Positions 10,501-22,612 of a stretch of 64,000 nt of DNA are shown piece by piece (positions within the stretch are counted from its first letter, which is position 1; each line of letters begins with the position of its first letter). Below the pieces are notes generated by a model. The model was given only the letters and a program-made list of their open reading frames with translations, was not told the DNA's origin and made no database searches. The stretch lies in NCBI GenBank assembly GCA_003991915.1, contig RQTK01000436.1:62001-126000 (forward strand). Direction: 5' to 3'. Origin of the DNA: Elysia chlorotica (Eukaryota; Mollusca; Gastropoda; Plakobranchidae). Both the position numbers and the translations under genes were made by a program.

Positions 10501-12376
10501 GTGCGCAATATGCCAAATAGCTATTCAGTGGAAACTTAGTAAGTGTTGCCTGTATGTAAGCAGGCCTGCCATTCATTCTGATTTAATCGCATTCATTCAT
10601 AATTTTTCCCGAAAATTGGCCTTTTTCCAAATTTACGATTATTTGTGAAGGGTTCTGATTTTTTTCGGGACTCACTTTGTTATCTCAGAAAGAAATTCAG
10701 GCTCTTTTTAGAGTCCATGGAACTGAACGTCCGGTACTTGAATCATCAAACCACCCGTGCAGATAGATCTGGTTTGGTTCTTCTTAGCAATACCGCATGG
10801 TTATGAATCTTTGTCCTCTAAGTCAGTATCCGAATACTGATTGGTGAGAGAGAGAGTTCCTTAAATTTTGCCAGGTCTGGGTGTCATCCCTGTAAAGTAC
10901 TTAAGATGCTACGCTTTGAGTAGCCTACCAAAGTATAGAATCTATATATATACTATCGGACCATTTATATCTAGATTGCTGTAGCTAGATTAAAGATTAG
11001 ATTAGAGTAATTTAGAAGGTGTTTGGCACAATTTTGGTCTATTTTTGAATAGGTTGTAAATCTACCACTCGATCTAGAGCACCTCACTCCATTAATCAGT
11101 GTCTTTGTTGCTGTGGGTGTAGTCTGTAGATACTATTAATAATAGATCCAGACAGGTGGTTTTCATCTCTGGATTCCATGACAGGCTATGATAATACATT
11201 ATTTTTATATGAATTGATCTGTTTTAAATAGCAGACCATCAATGATCTAATGTTCTTGTGCCCTCTATAGTCTGATGATTTGATTGTGCAATTATGAATT
11301 TGGTGCCATCCAGTTGGCTTTCCCCATTTACTATTTCAAAGTATACACATACTCTTGGTTGATTGTGTAGTAAGCTTAAAATGATCATTCTGAGCTTTTC
11401 ATTACATTTTTGTATATATTTCAATGGTTTAAAAGTTGTTTTTTATATGCATTTTTAATAAAATATCATTGAATTTAACAGTACTCTTGAGTTAACTGTT
11501 ATTTTTGCATTTTCCTTCTGTTCTTTCTAATATTGTAACTCATATTATCAACTTGTACAGTGTCACTTTGGATACCCCAATGAATAGAAAGTTCATGAGC
11601 TCTGCTGATTTTACCACTTGGACACCTCTAGAATTTGTTGCTGAGTAAGTTTTAGATACATGTATTGTTTAAACTAATTTCCTATCTTATGTTTGTCACT
11701 GTTAACAACCATATATTTAAGTGTTTTCTATATATTCAGAAACCACTGAAAGTTGCTGAGTGTTGATTGAATTTAAACTTAGTGTAAGAAAGATAAATTT
11801 TCACTGCTACAGTAATGTGAGTCTTGCTGTATGGTGTAATAAATATTTTCAGATTTTGCTTAAAACATTGCTTTTGCATTGAACATTTTGTCCAATGAAA
11901 CAAGTAATCAATATCAACTATATTCTATGAAATTCAAAATATCTCCTTACGCTAAGATTTTGTATTGAGAGAAAAAATGTTAATCATTTTTTTCCCCGGC
12001 ACAACAGAGTTTTTAAAATAAAGTACACAAAAAATTGTTAAATAAATTTGAATGTCAATACTTGCAATGTGACTTTTACACTAAAGTTGTATGTATTCCT
12101 CAAATATTAATTATGAATATATTTAAACACGGGAGGCCCGCAGAGATCCTTAGGTATACGGACAAGGGTAAATAAAAATAGGTTAAGAGTTGTTCTCTTG
12201 GGAAATACACACCTATAGATTTGCTACTGGAATAAAGATTAAAATAGTAAACATGTAATAATAAACTTTTTCACAGACTTTTTGACAAGTGGCTGCAAGG
12301 AGTGGAGAGACCAAGCAATGGAAGTTTAGTGCAGTTCATTACCAAGAACAGCACCACTGAGCTGGTGGTCGCCTGA
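7515..12376 (+). CDS. QDPR: Quinoid dihydropteridine reductase, complete, six exons
   Basis: Exons 7515-7598, 9084-9267, 9532-9672, 10244-10352, 11561-11644 and 12277-12376 join in frame (702 nt, 233 residues; human is 244). The enzyme is a cytosolic short-chain dehydrogenase/reductase that uses NADH to regenerate tetrahydrobiopterin from quinonoid dihydrobiopterin, supporting aromatic amino-acid hydroxylases. Visible hallmarks: the dinucleotide loop YGGKGALGS near the N-terminus, [11 protein letters not shown] at about residue 80, MWKQS, the catalytic YxxxK as [13 protein letters not shown], and WTPLEF near the end. Start choice: two adjacent ATGs (7515 and 7518); the second has the better context (A at -3, G at +4). 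The only less certain junction is exon 2/3, where the chosen GTATGG donor gives a loop about two residues shorter than in human. Confidence 0.95.
7599..9083 (+). other. QDPR intron 1 with a long pyrimidine-rich tract
   Basis: About 8010-8380 is very rich in C and T on the plus strand (impure CT), which makes spurious Leu/Ser/Phe-rich ORFs. Nothing else is recognised. Confidence 0.6.
9084..9267 (+). CDS. QDPR: QDPR exon 2
   Basis: The acceptor is TTTTATTCCAG. It encodes WVGSIDLTV to [10 protein letters not shown] and leaves in phase 1 through GTATGG at 9268. Reading through that donor gives an unrelated AT-rich extension and then a stop, so the donor is well supported. Confidence 0.88.
9532..9672 (+). 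CDS. QDPR: QDPR exon 3
   Basis: The acceptor TTTTCTCTCTGAAG ends at 9531. The exon encodes [12 protein letters not shown] to ALEATP and exits in phase 1 at GTGCAC. An in-frame AG choice further in is possible but would delete conserved residues. Confidence 0.88.
10244..10352 (+). CDS. QDPR: QDPR exon 4 (catalytic YxxxK)
   Basis: The acceptor is AATATTTACAG and the donor is GTGAGC. It encodes [15 protein letters not shown], holding the Tyr and Lys of the active site, through VVATLP, leaving in phase 2. Confidence 0.95.
10353..11560 (+). other. QDPR intron 4
   Basis: AT-rich, with a short dispersed-repeat match at 10853-10892 that recurs inverted at 16948-16987, and TAGATC-type motifs at 10920-11090. 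Introns 2 (9268-9531), 3 (9673-10243) and 5 (11645-12276) show nothing notable. Confidence 0.5.
10853..10892 (+). repeat. Short dispersed repeat, copy 1
   Basis: About 40 bp including TTTTGCCAGGTCTGGGTG, similar to the reverse complement of 16948-16987. Family unknown. Confidence 0.45.
11561..11644 (+). CDS. QDPR: QDPR exon 5
   Basis: The acceptor is CAACTTGTACAG and the donor GTAAGT. Encodes [13 protein letters not shown] to WTPLEFVA, strongly family-typical. Confidence 0.95.
12277..12376 (+). CDS. QDPR: QDPR exon 6 with stop codon
   Basis: The acceptor is CTTTTTCACAG. It encodes LFDKWLQG to the C-terminus TELVVA and ends with TGA at 12374-12376. The NGSLVQ segment corresponds to the conserved SGSLIQ of other QDPR proteins. 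Confidence 0.94.
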
Positions 12377-13611
12377 ACAAGAAAGACTGCCTAGAGCAGA
12401 GATTCTCAAACTGAACCATTCCCCTTATGATGAATGTTTTTTGTTGGTGTTGTTTTTTATTTTAGAAAACTTGTTAACAGATTTTGGTCAGCCTCATTTT
12501 GTTGCATAACTAGTACATTTGCAGAGATATTTAATTTCTGCTACTCCTGAATGTTGGTACTCATCAAAGATTGCAACTAACAAAAGTAAAAAGAAAAAAT
12601 TAATGCTCCACCTTTTGTGCCATCCATAAAATTATTGTTTTTGTTTTCAGTTTTATATTAGAGACGAGCAAAGTTTCATGTTTGTGGACAAACATTCAAG
12701 AAAGATGAAGGAAAAGTGTATAATCATAATTATTGTGTAATTTTTTTTTCAATAACAACAAAAGGTATCAAATGTGTAGAGTGCTAAACCTTATGTTAGC
12801 GAATAATTATGTCAATGTTATTGGGTATTTTTTTTGTTTTGTTATGATGAATATATTAAAAGTCATGGTAGGTTGTTATGAATATTTTTTGTTAAAATCC
12901 ATTTTGGAATATCTGTACTTGTGATAGGTTGAAATGTAATATTCCATACTCATTTCTTTATCCTGTACTCAACTTGTTTGGTTTTAGTTTAAAATTTGAC
13001 TTTGCAGCTGTTAATAGAATATTGTTATTTTATTTGTCATAGAAATATAAAACGAATTTATCTGACAACTTGTTAGATACTGTTATTCTGTTTATATCAA
13101 ATCTGTTCTTTCATATTGATTTTTAAAAAGAGTTGAGATATTTTTTGTAAATTGACCTGCATTTATTTGGTGGCTGTAATTATTATTTCTTGAGAATTTA
13201 TTTAAAATATTTTGTTCATGGAGGTTTTAAACCTTTTCGTTATTTGTACTTGCCCTTGGTAATACTACAAGAATCCCATACATTAGAAAAACACCTATGC
13301 ACAGCAATTTCAAACATGACATTTTTGTCAAAAATGTGTCAGTATTTCTGTTGCATTGATATTTATAATCAAAATATCTAGAAGTGCAGTTGATGTTATA
13401 ATGAGAAGTGAATGTTTTATGCCACCTTTTGTGGTCATATATGAATATTAATGCTATTTTCATTTGTGTGTTATTGAGGCATTTGAATTTTTTTTTTGTT
13501 GTTGTCCATAAACATAATTATATGTTTGGTGTTCGGCATTATCTCTCTTACAAGATTACTTTCCTTGATGTTAAAAATAGTCTGATTTTAAAGCTAGTCT
13601 TTTGGAATAAA
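12377..13611 (+). other. Probable QDPR 3' UTR
   Basis: AT-rich sequence after the QDPR stop with no other gene. A canonical AATAAA is at 13606-13611; whether it is the site used cannot be told from the sequence, so the right end is tentative. Confidence 0.4.
13606..13611 (+). terminator. Candidate polyadenylation signal for QDPR
   Basis: AATAAA on the sense strand 1.23 kb after the stop. Usage is an inference from position. Confidence 0.35.
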
Positions 13612-13930
13612 TTTTACACAATAACCATCATGATTTTGGTTCGACCCATTGGTTAAATCTTATACTTTAGTGTGTGTGTAACATGACAAAAATTCACAGT
13701 TTAATCCTATGGTCCTTAACCCTTTGACTTTGAGCCCTGGCACTATTGCAGTATTTTTACTCTATATCTAGTTTCCTGAGCTGAAAATGGTTTCCAGGCC
13801 CACAAAATATGTTTCACTGGTGTGTTACTGTGTAGTTCCTAGTCCATTCTAGATCAGGTCTATATGGTTATTAATTTGAACAGGTGTGCTATCACCTGAT
13901 CGCCCTGGACCACGCCCACCTAGATCTGTA

Positions 13931-14194
13931 GTTGAGTGGGTTTAACATTCAACATCAGCACTACATATAGGCTTGGCTATTCTGTGGACGAGCCCCAAGA
14001 CTGACGTCTGACAATTTTATGTGCTGCCACACAGAGTGACACATGAGACAAGGCGGGGATACCATGACTCCTGTCTCAGCAGTTCACATTACTGACACCA
14101 ACCCAACCATTAGTGAGTGAAATCGCCAGGGCTCGAACCACAGACCTATTGCGAAAGAAGTTAATGTTTTACCCCAGGGCCACCATGCCCCCCC
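13931..14194 (-). mobile_element. tRNA-derived SINE, full-length copy 1
   Basis: On the minus strand it starts with an A-box-like TGGCCCTGGGG and has a B box GGTTCGAGCCC. A body with GGCGATTTCACTCAC, a GGTTGGGTTGGTGTCAG stretch and a GTGTGGCAGCACATAAAATT core follows, ending near TTAAACCCACTCAAC. The same order recurs at 33421-33668, 46478-46666 and 48129-48363, which defines the family. Pol III boxes plus multiple diverged copies support a SINE; I do not know its published name. Confidence 0.75.
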
Positions 14195-16947
14195 TTCGTT
14201 CTAGATCTAGATCTAGCATTTGGTTTTGTAAACACAGAATCAGAGTCAGTGCTACGCTCTTGTCACTTTTCAGCCTCTTTTAAACCCCTACTCTACTGCA
14301 GCATTGCCTCTTCGCTTTAGAGGTGTTCAGTAAAATAAAAGCTCCACTGTTTAAGCGGTGTACTTAAAATGTTAATCTCTTAAAATATAAAAAATTGCAG
14401 TCTTTTAATTTCAGGTGCAATTTCTTCATTCTTAAACACATTCAAGCCTGATGTAATCCTTCTTACTGATGGCAAGAATTTTTTACTATAAAAATAGCTC
14501 TTTCACAGAAAATGTGAGACCAATGATGGGCAACTTACTTGTTTGTAAAACATTTGTAAAATAGGATTTTCCAAGAGTTATATATTTTTTAATTTTTTTT
14601 TACTATTCAAGTGAAGACCAGACAATATGTCTGGTTACGTCTTTCATTGATTTTTTCTATTTTCCCTGGGTTATGAAGCCTGCCTACTGTCGCATGGGGT
14701 CTTTAGTGAAACTAGTGAGTGATTATGTTATCACATAAATGGTGTATGAAACTGAAAGGGTTGAATTACATTGTAATAATATAGAATGATACGGTGTATC
14801 ATTTAAGTACTATGCATTATGATTGTTCTTCAGACCATAATACATACACAAAATAATACAATACATGTACCTATGCATGCTAATGCTAACCAAAATGGAA
14901 AGCAAATATTAAATATTACAGATATTATATCAGAACTGCAGGATCCTGTCATTGATTGACTTTTTGGCACTAAAGTTCCATTGTTGCTTTTCACACATGC
15001 ACTTCAGCGGGGTATAAGTGTAATATATATTACACATGATGGTAGATCTTCAACTCGTTAGCTCTCAATTTTATTTATGAGCGGAGAGGAGCCTTCATCA
15101 TTATGCCTGTCATCAGCTCTACTTTAATAGTATAAATTCAGCATAAATTCAAATAACAATAGAAAATCGGATGTTTTTTTTTCCTCTGGGAATGATATCA
15201 AAAGCCAGCTACTTGGGCGTTAGTAGTTGTAAAAAGCAACTCCTAAAACGGTTCATGTCTTTTTATCTTGAGGCATATAATATGTATGTAGCTTGTAAAA
15301 GAGAGCTAAATCTATAACATACTGTATAAATTATTGAACCTGCATACTGTGGGCATGTGTGGAAGGGATATAGGAGCTATTACTGCCTGTACTTTAACAT
15401 ATTGAACACAAGCCAGTAGCAAACAAATGGTCAACAGATAAAACAAATTTCAGTATAATTTTTTGTCCTTCATATCTTGGAATTTCATCATGTCCTTTCA
15501 ATCTTCATTCTTCATCATCACAAGTTCCTGCTATCAACTGTTCTTATCACCAGCTGCATTCTACTCTTCACAGAGCATTACCAACTCCACTAAAAGTTTT
15601 TCAACGTCATATGCATTGACTCTGGCCAGTAGTTTCTGCAGCTGCTATAGTACCTGCAATACCCCAACAGTGAATGTTGACTCATGAAGCCATAGTTTAA
15701 TTTAAGTACCTTTTATCTCAAGCAAGCAGGTTGCACTGTATTGATGAAAATACTCAGCAGAGGAAAAATTGTTTGGAAATTCCAAAGAAAAACTCTGCTC
15801 GATGCTCGATTGAAATTTAAATGTTTTGGCCTGTAACTCCTGGGCACATTGGTCTTAGTTCAGAAATTCCTGCTTGGTACCTTTTTTTTCTCTCTTATGT
15901 TTGGGAATCAAATATTATGTGCTTAAGATTCTTTTACTAATTCAACCAAATTCATTCAGTTCCAAATCCGCTCATGACTATCTCTCAGCTAACACCTAAT
16001 AACTTGAGAATCTATGTTCTTTTATTTTGACAAACAGGAGATTTACTTTAAATATCACAGACTGCCGCTGATGATTCCACAACTTCACTGCCACCAACTG
16101 TGGATATAATTATATGTAAAACAAAAAGCCACGAAGCAGAAGTGTATCAGATTTATTGTTTTAGAAACCTCACTTAGGACTATAGGACAAAAACACAACA
16201 TAAGAGTGGTTTGCATTTATTTCATTCAATCAGCTGTCAAGGGGGCATCAAAATGCTAGGGATTTACAAATATGATACTGATTCATATACATAATGTACA
16301 GAGCATTGTAAAAATACTTTTTCATTCAATTTTAAGTACATGTTATTGGTTGAAAAATATGCAATACAAAATTATATTGTTACATGGGCTAAAATTCAGC
16401 CTCATAAGTCAAAGTCATGTTCTGATTTTTAACTTGAATCTTTGTAATCACAACCATTCATAAAATTAATGACTAACTTCCTTCATTACATTTAATTTAA
16501 TTCTTACAAAAAAAGCCATTTAAAGTGTGAATTTGATGCATTTTATTGTTGTTTTTTTCTCTGAAACTATTTGGCATCATGTTTCAGAAATAAAGAGAAC
16601 TACCAATTAAAAAAACACCACCTCCTACTTCTACTCTCTCTCTTTGCAAGCACATGCGTAACATGTGAAAATCATTTCTATTTTCAATTTAATAAAATAA
16701 GACTGGCTAAAACAAAACAAAATAAACATTCAGAAATATTAAGCATTTAAAAAATAATAAATTAAGCCACACATGCCAAAGTAAAATAATAAAATAATTA
16801 ATAAAGCAGTGAGAACCATAAAAAAAACAACTTTGAATTGCTAGAAATAAAAAAGAAAAGTTAGATTAAAGGCAAGACTCTAGAGAGCAAAAGTTACTCA
16901 GACTGTAAAATTGTATACAAAAGGTTTTAAATTAAGTCACAACTGGC

Positions 16948-16987
16948 AGGGATGCCACCCAAACCTGGCAAAACTTGCGGAACTTTT
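16948..16987 (-). repeat. Short dispersed repeat, copy 2
   Basis: Inverted relative to 10853-10892; it carries TTTTGCCAGGTTTGGGTG when read on the minus strand. Two copies only in this window. Confidence 0.45.
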
Positions 16988-17959
16988 GGAAGTGTAGAAA
17001 GAGAGGGATCGGAGTGGGACGGCGCCACTCTGAAGTTGAGATGAAGGAATAAACACAAATTGTTTTTTTTAAACAAAAGATTGGAAAAAAACATGCGAAT
17101 ATCTTACCGAAACAATAGCAGAAATCCAGATATAGATCTAAATTACATGAATTAAATTATATTAGATGCAGAATGTGCCCATCGTCTGATGCAATGTAGC
17201 TATCACATGAGACACATCTTGGTTAGGTCCAGACCTCTATTTTTTTGTATAAAAGTTACCGCACGAGCAGCGCACATGTTAATTCGCTACCCTATTTTTA
17301 TTAATAAGCCTAGATGGTTTGGTCAAGATTCCACCATTAAAATATAGGCTAGTAGTCAATAGATCTGAGTCAGGTCAGGCACACCCTGCAGGAATCAATT
17401 TGTCAGAAAAGGCGACGAGGACTGGATGATGATCGACATCAGTTTATTTAGAAGAAAAAAACTATGTAGAGGTTAATATTGGTAATCCGGATGAGATCAA
17501 CTGCACTGCCAACACCGATAAAACAGTAATGTGCAAATTTAATAAACAATAAAAAGACATCCCATGCTGATAAACATGTTCTTCGCTTTTCTTTTCCGTA
17601 CGTGCAAACTGGAGTTAATTTCTTTTTCTACGCAGGTTTTAGTCGTGCAATTAACTGTAGTTGTTTAATAATCAGAAACTTCATTGTTTTGCTATAAGCG
17701 GCGCGGAGTCGTTTGAAATGCACATTTTCGGATTTAAAAGCATATAACTTTACGTGTTAAAAATATGCTAAAGTATGCGGGGTGTGTGGCCTTGAAAATT
17801 GGCTTGGCGGTTAACTGCTGAGTTCGGAGATAAACTCTCATAACCCAGTTGAAAAAAACCAATGGTCCTTGTGACTGTGGATCTAGGCTTTGCGCAAGCA
17901 ATGAGGGCTGAAAGGCACATAGTAACAGGGATGTTTTTCCAGAATAAAAAATTATTACA

Positions 17960-18110
17960 TTGCAGTGATGTCGCCAACTTTCCGGAATTTTCGGGGGTAA
18001 AGTTTTCCGGACATTAGACTCAAAAGTCATAAAGATTTCGGGAGGATCCGGACCCAAATTATATTTCTGGAATTCCGGAAATTTCCGGAAAAGTAGCATC
18101 TCTGAACTGG
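17960..18110. repeat. TTCCGGAA-rich segment, possibly a repeat fragment
   Basis: Several TTTCCGGAA-type words occur in an otherwise AT-rich region, including AATTCCGGAAATTTCCGG near 18069. A dispersed-repeat origin is possible but no second copy is seen in this window. Confidence 0.25.
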
Positions 18111-19020
18111 ACAACTGGCGATTTCTCTAATGAATTTGTAAGCAACTTATTTTTTACATAAACTTTGTTCATATCGCGTCACCGTTTCTTCTGAATTGAA
18201 AAATTTTCATTGGGTTCATTTTTAAGGCAAAAAAACCCTTTCAAGTGAGACTCAAGAGTCCTTAAAAAAATTGAGCTTTTTCTATGTGGTATTGTTGGTA
18301 TTGTGGTAAGGAAAAACATAGAAAGAGACATATCATTATCAGGTGCTTATTTTCTCGAAGAGGGGTGTTCTAAAATGGAGTTTATTACTAATCGCACATC
18401 TTTTTGTGTGCTTAACTGTATTTTTCTCAACTTTCAGGACATATAACTTCTTAATTTTTCTTTCGAAGGCAGGGAAACTTTTTGAATTGATTGCAGTTTG
18501 TACTGCCTCTGTATTTTTATTTAAATTCTAGCCCTCAGATATATTTGGACAATTATGGCTTCATGGAATAAATGGCGTTTTTGCACGAAAGCGACTCATT
18601 TTTGCTGGTGTAACTTTTTTGTTTATTATATGATTTCCAAATTATTTTATGTTATGTGTTCTTCTTGTTTTAAATTGTGCTTTGCAAATAGACTGTTCAA
18701 ATGACACTGACTTGGAATTTAAAAATCAGCTTATGTTAACTACTTATAGGGAATTTTCGACACTTAGCTCTTTTTTTTTCCTAACAATTTAATCGTGATA
18801 CCTTTTTTTTTCCGCCATGATACCTGTGAAAGTATTAATTTTTGTCACTTTTTCTATTGCTGAAACAATGGTTGACTTACAATTACAGAAATTAATTTAC
18901 TCTTCAAAAAAGAAACCATAAACTATAAAGCCAAGAGAAGTTGTTAAAACCTTTTGAATACTGATAAAAAATAATTTAATCATACCCGTACCAAATATCC
19001 TATCTAAAATAGTAGAGTTA

Positions 19021-19100
19021 AGTTGAGTTGTTTAACGTCCAGCCTCAGCACTATATAGGCTATATTTTTTACGGGCCCTAAGACTGACATATAACACTCA
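19021..19100 (-). mobile_element. SINE tail fragment
   Basis: Matches the 3' part of the SINE family only (TTGAGTTG...AACGTCCA...CAGCACTATATAGGC). The tRNA-like head is missing, as expected for a truncated copy. Confidence 0.6.
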
Positions 19101-20557
19101 AATAGTAGAGGAATATGAACAAAATGATACATTTTCTTACCATTAAGAGACTTCTAATTTTTTTACATGTATAAAACTATGTTTTAAGTACAAACATGTG
19201 TTTATATATGGTCACATTAAAAATTAAAAAAAAATATCATGCCAAACCTGAAAATGTAGAAGCTAAAAAAATATTTTAAAGTGTGAAATAAAATTTCATT
19301 GCAATTTTGTTGTATTGCTAAAAAAATTTAGTACTATGTATTTACATTATATACAGCTGTACGGAAACCCATCAAATTGTATAAATTTATAGACTTGGCA
19401 TTTTATAAGTAACTTGCATCAAATCCATATCCAGACTAGCACTGTAAAATGTATCAATCATTTTCTTTCATGTAATAAAAGAAAAATAAAGAAATTAATT
19501 CCAGTTCCATTCTTTGGCAAGAAGCATTACAATTAATTTACAAAATGTCATAGCAATTTTTACTTCTTTACACACCCATAAAATGAAACCATTCTGAAAA
19601 TGTGAAAAAGTTTCAATCTAACGTAATAATACAAATAAACACTGTCTAAAATTACACATAAAAATATTTTGCTATTGTCTTAGCAATGGTAGTGAAAGTT
19701 ATTATAATTTTACGCTAAATAAAATATTTTTTAAAAAAGGAAAACAACCAATGTATTCTGTGAAGTTGAATTAAAAACAGTTCATTTCTGATTTATAATT
19801 AAAATTTTAAAAATTAAAACAATTTTTATTACCCTACTGTGTTGCGGACTAACCTTTACATAGAAATAGTTGCTTCAATTGAAAAGATGATTGAGGTGGA
19901 TGGAAATTTCTTTTCGTTTTAAGCCGTTACTGTCAAAATAAAGGTTACTCAACTAAGGAAATAATACTGGCAATTCAGATATTTTAAAGCACTGTCTAAC
20001 AAAAGACTTTTTTTTAAAGAAAGTATATTATTATTACATAATTGCAAAGTATATTTTGGCCCCACCTGATTGATTATAATCGAGAATTTACAATTTATTC
20101 AAGAGTATTCTAGACAGCAGACTTTAGTCATAAGAGCGATTCATGATTCTCCAAATAGAGATCAAATCTAAAACATTTTAGTTAAATGTAAAAGAACTGA
20201 ACAAATCAAGGAAATTATTTAACAAAATATGTCCATTAAAATAAAGGGTTGGCAGAGTAAGCTAAATTTGACAAATATTTCACATCAACTGAAAAAGGAT
20301 AAGGGCACTTGCTAACAATAAAATTGCTTAAAAAGTTAGAGGTTTTTCAAATGGCAAAAAGTATTTCTAATGTATTGTTTTTTAAAAACAATTTAAAAAA
20401 AATGTATTAATTCATATCTTAATTAAAGAGCAAGGCATGTAGAAATTCACTGTGGTAAAAATATATAATTGATAGTTTATGTAACTTTCCTCTTGCTTTT
20501 GGAGTCTCAGCAAAATTTAGCATCCACATAATGGGCTTAAAATTAAATAACTAAAAC

Positions 20558-20563
20558 TTTATT
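20558..20563 (-). terminator. Candidate polyadenylation signal
   Basis: AATAAA on the minus strand about 310 bp after the TGA of the putative exon at 20873-20964. Positional inference only. Confidence 0.3.
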
Positions 20564-20872
20564 TCATATTTCTTTTTTGCTCGTTATCCAAATACATCAC
20601 TCTTAAAAAAAACAAAAAAAACAAACATGCACAGACTTGTTCAGTCTATTTACAATCACATGTCATTCTCACCATCCATCATCACACATATAGAATTGAC
20701 ATTATATATATACACACATTAAAAATATAATATTCTGCAAAGATGAAACAAAAAATGAATACCGTTTCATTTCTTATGGTTTTTTTTTTAATCCTTATTT
20801 TTTTAAATGCCTTCACACAGCTCATAGAGCTTTTCGGATACTTGCCAACCTAACTTTTATCTCAGAGTAGTA

Positions 20873-20964
20873 TCAGCTGCCATTTCGAGTACCCTTGGGA
20901 ACTTCATAGTAATAAAAGGTCGGAAACGTGAACACGCCGTTTGAGACTCTGACCAACTTGAAAC
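20873..20964 (-). CDS. Putative terminal coding exon of an unassigned gene
   Basis: After a good acceptor (TTTCTTTTTAG) the minus strand reads FKLVRVSNGVFTFP, then TFYYYEVPKGTRNGS and a TGA at 20875-20873. It would be entered in phase 1. GC content and codon make-up look coding against very AT-rich flanks. I do not recognise the protein; the LGFKLVRV wording faintly recalls the last strand of formylglycine-generating-enzyme (SUMF1-like) domains, but this is too short to assign. Upstream exons must lie to the right, inside or beyond the ADGRA gene on the same strand, or this is an alternative ADGRA 3' exon. An AATAAA for this strand is at 20558-20563. Confidence 0.4.
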
Positions 20965-21035
20965 CTAAAAAGAAATTGAATGCTGTCTCCTTGACAAAAT
21001 ACCACTGCTTATATAAAGCAAAAAAAAAATTTATA

Positions 21036-21813
21036 TACTAGAGATGATCACATATTTTCAAATCCATAAAGGTTTGAAGGAGTGAAGATAATGAATTTAG
21101 TAAAACTAATTTAATTAAGGGCCACTGGGGGTGAATTGAAAACTAAAAAAAGGTTCGTTGGTGTGTAAATTGTGAAAGTTTTTAAAAACAATAAGGAAAA
21201 AAAATCTTGGATTTAATTATTTCCATGCAGGTACATGTGTAAGAAAGGACACATTCTTTTTTCAAACCCTGTTATAATGGTTTCTATCATTGAGAGGAAG
21301 AGATAAATACGGAGAACTATAGAGCTTTATATATCTAAGAGAAAACACTGATTTGTAAATTGAACTCTGCAGTAATGGATTTACGCCTAAGGGACCAAGC
21401 TTTGATCTAGATCTAGATAATTATGATCTAAATATATCAGATGATCTTCCATTAGACCAAATGTGAATCATTGAATGCCTGTCAGTGCTACATGACAAAG
21501 CCTTGAGAATGTCTTGAGCATAGTTTTAAGTGTGTTTCATGTGAAGGATAAAAATACTTGGGCTTTATTTTGGTTCAAATAATCAACACTAGCTTCCTAC
21601 CTAGTTTTTGTTACTGGTTTTAACAATCACAACACTGTGTTTTCGGTTTCGTTTTCATCGTGATATTGACTGGTGCATTGAACATTCTACCGATTCCAAG
21701 AAATTAAAATAACCCTGGGGTTTATACAGGAAGCAAATATAATCATCTATTTAAAAAATTTGAAGGAATAATATGATGGTGAGAAAATAATTACTCCTCA
21801 AAAGTATAATACA
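21036..21813. repeat. ~750-bp dispersed repeat, copy A
   Basis: Collinear with 39892-40657 over its length with indels. Shared words include GGATTTAGTAAAACTAATT-like, GATCTAGATAATTAT, CTTGGGCTTTATTTTGGTTC, and GGTGAGAAAA near the right end. No long ORF, clear terminal inverted repeat or poly(A) tail is seen, so the class is unknown. Read on the ADGRA strand it supplies an AATAAA at 21569-21564. Confidence 0.75.
21564..21569 (-). terminator. Candidate polyadenylation signal for ADGRA, inside repeat copy A
   Basis: The first canonical AATAAA I find downstream of the ADGRA stop, about 1.05 kb away. It lies within the dispersed repeat. Usage is unproven. Confidence 0.3.
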
Positions 21814-22323
21814 ATTTTCTCGGCCGTGTATCCCAGTTTTTTAAAGCTATTTGAGAGCTAGTATAAATCTCAGTTTTCAAAAAGAGCTTATGAAGCCTAA
21901 AAAAATCAAGATGGTAAAAAAGTTATACATCTTGATTTCCATATAATTATGCACAACACAGAGACAGCTAGTACACACCAATTTCTTAGTCTTGAGTGTG
22001 AGCAAGTTCGACTATCTCAAATAGCATTTTAGAATAATTATAATAAAAATGACCCATATAGGTCCATGGGGATGTGAAATACTGCTGTGGGATTAATATT
22101 TCATGAGATCATATTACAGTAAATACCAAACCAATCACTTAAATGTGTGCTATTCTTGTAAAACATCTATAGATGCCCATTTCAATGGCACTTTTCATTT
22201 ATATTCTGGGGACACTTTGACTCAAGTTATTATATATATAACTGGCAGTCGTCCGACTTCTGCTTTGCATTTCTATTGGTGTCAAGACAAACTTAATGAC
22301 ACACAAACACACATAAACACTCT

Positions 22324-22361
22324 CACACACACACACACACACACTCTCTCTCTCTCCCTCC

Positions 22362-22404
<43 letters not shown>

Positions 22405-22409
22405 TCTCT
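22324..22409. repeat. (AC)n(CT)n compound microsatellite
   Basis: AC repeat to about 22344, then impure CT. It lies about 200-290 bp past the ADGRA stop, so it may be transcribed in the 3' UTR. Confidence 0.95.
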
Positions 22410-22612
22410 GTTCCACCCCCTTCAGTATCTGACATTATCTACTCTTAACTTCTCTCATTTTATCTTTCATTCACTCCTCCATCTCTCAACATTCTCTTTT
22501 ACATATTTTCTAAACCTACGGAGAGGCATGCAATAATAATGTCATATAAAGGTTTTTACCATTATATTCGAATACATGATTAGCACCACAAATTCATTGT
22601 TTAAATAAAAAA

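Larger units (their letters stand above)
13612..20872. other. AT-rich intergenic region between QDPR and ADGRA-side transcription units
   Basis: Contains a full-length SINE at 13931-14194, a SINE tail at 19021-19100, a short inverted dispersed repeat at 16948-16987 and a TTCCGGAA-rich segment at about 17960-18110. ORFs here (for example 17734-18114) show no domain or codon signature. No convincing gene. Confidence 0.6.
20973..22612 (-). other. ADGRA downstream region / probable 3' UTR
   Basis: Holds repeat copy A and a compound (AC)n(CT)n at 22324-22409. No second gene recognised. The transcript end is not defined. Confidence 0.45.

Noticed and set aside
17734..18114. 126-residue minus-strand ORF
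   Set aside because: No recognisable domain, lies in a possibly repetitive TTCCGGAA-rich segment and AT-rich flanks; two frames are open together, which argues against coding.
20999..21010. Twelve bases matching the start of a common template-switch cDNA primer (minus strand)
   Set aside because: The match stops after 12 bases and the sequence runs smoothly into intron-like DNA, so chance is more likely than library contamination.
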